DNA of 9,523 nucleotides from Desulfobacterales bacterium (lineage in GTDB: Bacteria > Desulfobacterota > DSM-4660 > Desulfatiglandales > B25-G16), in assembly GCA_013375385.1 (NCBI GenBank), contig JABXJY010000087.1:1-9523 (forward strand). The letters are read 5' to 3'. The position numbers were made by a program, and so were the translations under genes. Below, one piece after another: positions 5,735 through 9,523 of this stretch (positions are counted from its first letter, which is position 1; each line of letters begins with the position of its first letter). Under the pieces are notes generated by a model. That model worked only from the letters and a program-made list of their open reading frames with translations, was not told the DNA's origin and made no database searches.

Positions 5735-7810
5735 ATGATTGAACAGTTTGAATCCATTATCTTTACATTGCTTCGACCAAAAGGGGATAAGGACACTTTC
5801 TCCATTTTCGATCCCACAGATCAACTTGACGAAGAGCGCACCGACGGTGCTGGCATAGCTCAGGCACTAAACGCCGCATTCCTCATCACTTTGGCAGGCA
5901 GCATGCACCCTGCACTAGTGCGGGCGGAACGCCTATTGGCTCATATGGTGGGCTCATCCGAGTGGGCAGACATAGCCAGGTTTTACCTGAACGGCGTAAA
6001 ACTGATTCATCAGGAGATCGAAAGCGTGTGCAGGCAGGACCCCATTTTCAAGGACCGTCTGAAAACCCTCTTCGAGTGGGTGTCAGACAGAGAAAACCTG
6101 AAAAATAGCCAAGAGACTGTCGAAAAAATCTGGTCCGTCTTTTTCCCGGAGGCAAGGGGCATTCGGGCACATAAACAGGGATGCATAAAGGCCTTACGAG
6201 AGAAACGCACCGTCACCATTACGGAGCTGAACACCACCCCAATCACCGACCCAGCTCGGCAGATACTCTTCACCTCGAATGTGCTTCTTACCATCCCCGC
6301 TTCACTAAACTCTCCGGATGAACTCCCTTTCAGCGACGACCTTACGAAAAAGCTCCCCGAGATTACCAGCGAACCTCAGCTCTACTGGTACGACCACCCT
6401 ATCCGGGTTGGCGTCGAGCCGGAGAAAAACGAAGTCCTTTACGGCATCCGGGGCTTAGAGGAGGCCTTTGATTTTGAGCGTGACTGCGGCAATATGCCAG
6501 GTGATGCTAAACCTATCTGTGTACTGTCGATCTCTACAACTCACCGGGGTCTCCAGGACATTGCCAAGAGGTACCTCGAAAAAGAATTTCTTCGCTCAAG
6601 CAGTCTGAAGAATATTGATGTGTACGTATTCACCGAGGTTGACACACAGCGAATAACAGATGAAATTCTTGTCCCCGCTGCCCTCCATTACCTGGAGCGT
6701 GAGGACGCAAGAGAACTCCTCTGTGTGTTCGGTGTGGACGGTGATTATGGCAGGCACTACAGCTTCCTGAAGGCAATTGCCGCATTTTGGAGCGTCTTTA
6801 TCCAGCCTGAAATAAGTGCCACGTTCAAAATCGATCTTGACCAGGTCTTTCCGCAAAAAGAACTCGTCGGACAGACAGGTGGTTCCGCCTTTGAACATTT
6901 CAAGACGCCGCTTTGGGGTGCACACTGCCTGGATTCTAAGGGAGAGCCTCTGGAACTCGGTATGATAGCCGGTGCCCTCGTCAACGAGCGGGACATCGGG
7001 AAATCCTTATTTACCCCCGATGTCCAGTTTCCAGACCGTGTGCTTTCCCCGGATGAATATATTTTCTTCAGCGCGTTGCCGCAGGCGCTCTCGACTGAGG
7101 CGGAGATGATGACACTCTACACCACAGACAGGCTGGACGGCAAAAGAACATGCATCCAGCGTATCCACGTAACCGGTGGAACGAACGGCATCCTCGTTGA
7201 CAGCCTCCGCCGCCATCGGCCTTTTACCCCGTCCTTCATCGGCCGGGCCGAGGACCAGGCCTATATCCTCTCCGTGTTACCCAATCCGGGCACAAAACTT
7301 GCTTATGTCCACAAGGACGGCCTCATTATGCGCCATGACAAGGACGTATTAGCTCAAGGAGAAAAACAGCCCGATCTCGTAGCCAAACTTGTCGGTGACT
7401 ATCTCCGTATACTGTACTTTTCCGCATATGCCAGGGCACTCACCGATGATGTCTCGAGGCTGAAGGATACCATGGATCAATTCACAGGCTGTTTCATATC
7501 CAGGATTCCGACAACTGTTGTGTACCTGCGTTTCGGCCTTAAGGCAGCATGGTTCTTTGCCGTGGGCAAAGAGGAGCAAGGGCTCGAGTTTTTACAGAAT
7601 GGCAGCAGGCGTCTGCACAGAGTGATACAGGAGCTGGCCAGGGAGCCTAATCCCCTGATTGGACAGGTCCAGAAAGAGAGGGAGGGTTGGAACCTGTTTT
7701 ATGACATACTTGACATGGCAGAGAAGGGTATAACAGGAGGCGACTCAGTGGCCCTCGACCTCCAGGGAAAGGCGAGATCACTATTGGAGGCTTGTAAAGT
7801 AAACCTTTAA
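5735..7810 (+). CDS. Large protein with a divergent GT-A glycosyltransferase-like core (691 aa)
   Basis: I do not recognise a named family. Residues 1-210 are largely helical (MIEQFESIIFTLLRPKGDKD; many E/K/L stretches). From about 260 (KPICVLSISTTHRGLQDIAKRYL) the pattern becomes alternating strand-helix. The likely nucleotide-sugar metal site is at 365-370 (KIDLDQVFPQ), a DxD motif after a strand, and it is followed by GGSAFEHFKTPLWGAHCLD. A further conserved-looking stretch TGGTNGILVDSLRRHRPFTP plus FIGRAEDQAYILS (480-513) resembles the acceptor-side ED region of GT2/GT-A enzymes. The C-terminus (540-691) is helical again. No signal peptide or membrane segment is apparent. An in-frame TAA at 5729 leaves ATG 5735 as the first start, with a weak GAAG site. 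It is followed 12 bp later by a GT2 gene, supporting a joint sugar-transfer pathway. The glycosyltransferase assignment is inferred from motifs alone. Confidence 0.6.
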   Translation: MIEQFESIIFTLLRPKGDKDTFSIFDPTDQLDEERTDGAGIAQALNAAFLITLAGSMHPALVRAERLLAHMVGSSEWADIARFYLNGVKLIHQEIESVCRQDPIFKDRLKTLFEWVSDRENLKNSQETVEKIWSVFFPEARGIRAHKQGCIKALREKRTVTITELNTTPITDPARQILFTSNVLLTIPASLNSPDELPFSDDLTKKLPEITSEPQLYWYDHPIRVGVEPEKNEVLYGIRGLEEAFDFERDCGNMPGDAKPICVLSISTTHRGLQDIAKRYLEKEFLRSSSLKNIDVYVFTEVDTQRITDEILVPAALHYLEREDARELLCVFGVDGDYGRHYSFLKAIAAFWSVFIQPEISATFKIDLDQVFPQKELVGQTGGSAFEHFKTPLWGAHCLDSKGEPLELGMIAGALVNERDIGKSLFTPDVQFPDRVLSPDEYIFFSALPQALSTEAEMMTLYTTDRLDGKRTCIQRIHVTGGTNGILVDSLRRHRPFTPSFIGRAEDQAYILSVLPNPGTKLAYVHKDGLIMRHDKDVLAQGEKQPDLVAKLVGDYLRILYFSAYARALTDDVSRLKDTMDQFTGCFISRIPTTVVYLRFGLKAAWFFAVGKEEQGLEFLQNGSRRLHRVIQELAREPNPLIGQVQKEREGWNLFYDILDMAEKGITGGDSVALDLQGKARSLLEACKVNL

Positions 7811-7822
7811 GAGGAACTGTCG

Positions 7823-8866
7823 ATGCTTGTTGATATAGGCAATAGATACTCATTTCTTGATAGATACGGCAACCCGCTCAATCTGGACCGAACGGAAGCG
7901 TTAGATCAGTACGGCGGAGAGCACGGCCACCCTTTCAGTGACCTGACATCGGTCGTCATCATTTCTGCAGAAAGGGGAGATGATACCAAACAGTGCGTGC
8001 AATCGATTTTTCAAAACACCCCAGAATCCTTTGAGATCATCCTCAGCGATGCCGGGTCGGGCAGAGAAACGCTAGAGATCATCAAATCTCTCGAGGATGC
8101 CTACACGAATGTCCATGTCATATGCAACAAACAGAGCACGGGCACAACGGGACAGCGAAATCAGGGCATTTACTTTTCAAGGGGGGAATACGTTGTCGTG
8201 ATGGACAATGATGTTGTTGTGCTGCCCGGGTGGCTGAAACATCTAAAGGAGACGATGGCAAAGGATGAGAAAATCGGAATCGTTGGGACCAAGCTTCTGA
8301 GCGCAGAGATCGAGAATGTTTACTACTGCGGCTGTCATACAATCACGCTGGAAAAAGAGGGCAAGGTATACGGGATTGGGCTCGCTAAGTCGGGCGAAAT
8401 GGCAAACCTCCAGAGGTATGATCCTCTCGTTATGAGAGGGGGAGAGGTGCCATGGTATACTACGACAGCCCTCCTGGCTAAACGGAAATACCTGTTTGAG
8501 GTTGGAGGCTTTGATGACATGGTCGATGGCAAAGGGATATTCATCGCCAACGAGGACAAGGACCTGTCCCTGAACATCAGGAAAGCCGGGTATAAGATCT
8601 ACTATTGCCCGGATTCGGAGGCCATCCACAGTCATGACTACTCGAAAGTGGACAGAAATGACTCCTACCACCGAACATACCGCCTGAGGATGGAACAGAT
8701 AGCTCAAGACACAGAGTACTTCTTGAAGAAGTGGGGTATCACCTATCTCATCGAAAAGCTCCCGGGCGGGGATTATTCGAAGAAGTGGGATGGTAAAGAG
8801 CTGGTTCCTGTAGATCTCAGATTGGATTCAGATAAGTTCAAGAATGATATTGTCATTCTCAAGTAA
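7823..8866 (+). CDS. Glycosyltransferase family 2 protein
   Basis: The 347-residue enzyme has a GT-A fold with canonical GT2 signs: LTSVVIISAERGDDTKQCVQSI (41-62), FEIILSDAGSG (70-80), a short GTTGQRNQGIYFSRGEYVVVMDND block with the DxD metal site DND at 128-130, and the late GGFDDMVDG..FIANEDKDLSLNIRKAGYKIYY (228-261) in which E244/D245/D247 form the ED acceptor/catalytic site, followed by a conserved H269. About 40 residues precede the GT core (MLVDIGNRYS to GHPFSD), and a 75-residue tail follows. There are no transmembrane helices, so it probably works in the cytoplasm. ATG 7823 has AGAGGA (7810-7815) seven bases upstream and is 12 bp past the stop of the 691-residue gene, so the two genes are one transcript. 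Donor and acceptor are not readable. Confidence 0.9.
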   Translation: MLVDIGNRYSFLDRYGNPLNLDRTEALDQYGGEHGHPFSDLTSVVIISAERGDDTKQCVQSIFQNTPESFEIILSDAGSGRETLEIIKSLEDAYTNVHVICNKQSTGTTGQRNQGIYFSRGEYVVVMDNDVVVLPGWLKHLKETMAKDEKIGIVGTKLLSAEIENVYYCGCHTITLEKEGKVYGIGLAKSGEMANLQRYDPLVMRGGEVPWYTTTALLAKRKYLFEVGGFDDMVDGKGIFIANEDKDLSLNIRKAGYKIYYCPDSEAIHSHDYSKVDRNDSYHRTYRLRMEQIAQDTEYFLKKWGITYLIEKLPGGDYSKKWDGKELVPVDLRLDSDKFKNDIVILK

Positions 8867-9054
8867 ACGCCGACACTTTTGCCCATCCCTGGCCCAGACC
8901 TGTTTAGCCGAAATTGGGTGACAGAAGATAAGCCATGCACAAAGGCAGGGGCAGGAGTAAGATAATAGAATCATGTCGCCCCAGGGCAGGCTTGCCATCG
9001 AGAGTGGGTCGTTGCAGACCACCCCCCGAAAAGCTAGGATTACCATGGGAACCC

Positions 9055-9082
9055 TTGACAATCTCCTGCTTCTTAGTATAGA
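9055..9082 (+). promoter_or_regulatory. Strong candidate promoter
   Basis: TTGACA (9055-9060) is a perfect -35. TATAGA (9077-9082) follows with 16 bp spacing. Transcription from about 9089 would run into the terminator at 9185-9229, or continue to the PAS gene at 9253 if the terminator is leaky or regulated. Confidence 0.55.
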
Positions 9083-9088
9083 CTCAGT

Positions 9089-9229
9089 AACAGTCATTAC
9101 AAGGTAATTCTTAGCACATTTCTTGGCCTCTCTCTAGCCCCCTCGGTTGAGGAAAGGGATATGGATTCAAGGTCATAATGAAGCCCTCACCAGGATGAAT
9201 TAGTTTGTCCTGGTGAGGCTTTTGTTTTC
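9089..9229 (+). ncRNA. Candidate small RNA or attenuated leader of about 140 nt
   Basis: The stretch between a good promoter and a strong intrinsic terminator holds no start codon with a ribosome site. It could give a stand-alone RNA or be the leader of the PAS-sensor gene. A small CCTC-GGT-TGAGG hairpin is visible within it. No known riboswitch core was recognised. Confidence 0.35.
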
Positions 9230-9236
9230 AAGGTCA
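9166..9236. repeat. 10-bp direct repeat TTCAAGGTCA flanking the terminator hairpin
   Basis: TTCAAGGTCA occurs at 9166-9175 and again at 9227-9236. The 51 bp between the copies consist mainly of the hairpin. The layout looks like a target-site duplication around a tiny palindromic element, but it could also be paired binding sites or chance. Confidence 0.5.
9185..9229 (+). terminator. Intrinsic (rho-independent) terminator
   Basis: CCTCACCAGGA (9185-9195) pairs perfectly with TCCTGGTGAGG (9208-9218) over 11 bp around a 12-nt loop. The T-rich tail CTTTTGTTTTC (9219-9229) follows. It could end the glycosyltransferase operon, end a small RNA, or control entry into the PAS gene. Confidence 0.85.
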
Positions 9237-9252
9237 ATGGGAGGATTTTCCA

Positions 9253-9523
9253 ATGGCCGGAAACCCAACCCACGAAGAACTGGAACAGAGGGTTAAGGAG
9301 TTAGAAAAGCAAGCCGTTGAGCACAGGCGTGTGGAAGAGACGCTGCGGGAGAGCGAGGGAAGGCTTCAGGCCATTCTGGATAACACCACGGCAGCCATCT
9401 ACCTCAAGGATACCCGTGGGCGCTACATGCTAGCCAACCGGCACTTTGAAATCCTGTCCAACATGAAGAGAGAGGATGTCATAGGGAAGACTGACTATGA
9501 TATTTTCCCCAAGGAGATAGCAG
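9253..9523 (+). CDS. PAS-domain sensor protein, N-terminal part (3' end outside window)
   Basis: The reading frame starts at ATG 9253, with GGGAGG (9239-9244) eight bases upstream, and runs open to the window edge (90 residues). It opens with a polar coiled-coil leader (THEELEQRVKELEKQAVEHR) and RVEETLRESEGRLQAILDNT, then a PAS core: AIYLKDTRGRYMLANRHFEIL and EDVIGKTDYDIFPKEIA. The pattern 'L..ESE.RL..ILDNT....YLKD..G.Y...N..FE' followed by 'GKTD.D.FP' is the standard start of cytoplasmic PAS sensor histidine kinases (or diguanylate cyclases) in Desulfobacterota. No membrane segment occurs in the part seen. The output domain lies beyond the window, so kinase versus cyclase cannot be told. Expression may depend on read-through of the terminator just upstream. 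Confidence 0.85.
   Translation, partial: MAGNPTHEELEQRVKELEKQAVEHRRVEETLRESEGRLQAILDNTTAAIYLKDTRGRYMLANRHFEILSNMKREDVIGKTDYDIFPKEIA

Larger units (their letters stand above)
8867..9252. other. Intergenic region of about 386 bp with promoter, terminator and possible small RNA
   Basis: No convincing gene is seen between the glycosyltransferase stop and the PAS gene. The left half (8867-9050) has no clear signal beyond GC-rich patches. The right half contains a promoter (9055-9082), an intrinsic terminator (9185-9229) and a 10-bp direct repeat. Confidence 0.6.

Noticed and set aside
8243..8707. Long minus-strand open frame opposite the GT2 gene
   Set aside because: It lies entirely antisense to a confidently identified enzyme, has no recognisable motifs and no ribosome site.
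1..9523. CRISPR array, tRNA, rRNA or insertion sequence
   Set aside because: No spaced direct-repeat array, cloverleaf or transposase motif was seen on either strand. The only tandem repeat is the coding MORN repeat.

Overview
The window has about 50% GC, Shine-Dalgarno sites of the AGGAGG type and sigma70-like promoters of the TTGACA/TATAAT kind. Its gene families include LUD, DUF2284, a fumarate-reductase-like flavoprotein, a PAS sensor with a coiled-coil leader, and a wHTH/nucleotidyltransferase pair. Together these suggest an anaerobic Gram-negative bacterium, most likely a sulfate-reducing or syntrophic member of the Desulfobacterota (former Deltaproteobacteria). That placement is inferred from protein style and gene content; there is no rRNA or phylogenetic marker here.

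Layout. (1) 1-1517 is a defence or stabilisation block. It holds the tail of a winged-helix protein, then a MNT-type nucleotidyltransferase gene that overlaps it by ATGA and is broken by a single-base frameshift near 370, then an intact Phd/YefM-VapC (PIN) toxin-antitoxin pair with its own promoter and TGTAC/GTACA operator. (2) 1631-2005 is a small exported MORN-repeat protein with its own promoter and a 69-bp tandem DNA repeat. (3) 2152-5560 is a redox-flavoured group: a cysteine-rich DUF2284 protein and a succinate dehydrogenase/fumarate reductase-type flavoprotein in one operon; a convergent cyclophilin-like (TM1367-type) gene; and a LUD-domain protein transcribed divergently from the cyclophilin-like gene. 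The shared divergent promoter region carries CATAC/GTATG inverted repeats. (4) 5735-8866 is a two-gene cassette: a 691-residue protein that looks like a divergent GT-A glycosyltransferase with helical flanks, followed 12 bp later by an ordinary GT2 glycosyltransferase. (5) 8867-9252 is a 386-bp intergenic region with a good promoter and a strong intrinsic terminator, possibly a small RNA or leader, flanked by a 10-bp direct repeat. (6) 9253 to the end is the start of a PAS-domain sensor protein.

How they work together. The TA genes form a self-regulated unit. The flavoprotein and DUF2284 protein are translationally close and probably co-expressed, and the LUD and cyclophilin-like genes share a control region. 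The two glycosyltransferase-like proteins probably act in one pathway making a glycoside, compatible solute or surface sugar of unknown identity. The least described items are the 691-residue/GT2 pair and the DUF2284-flavoprotein-cyclophilin-like-LUD group. I see no CRISPR array, IS element or tRNA.
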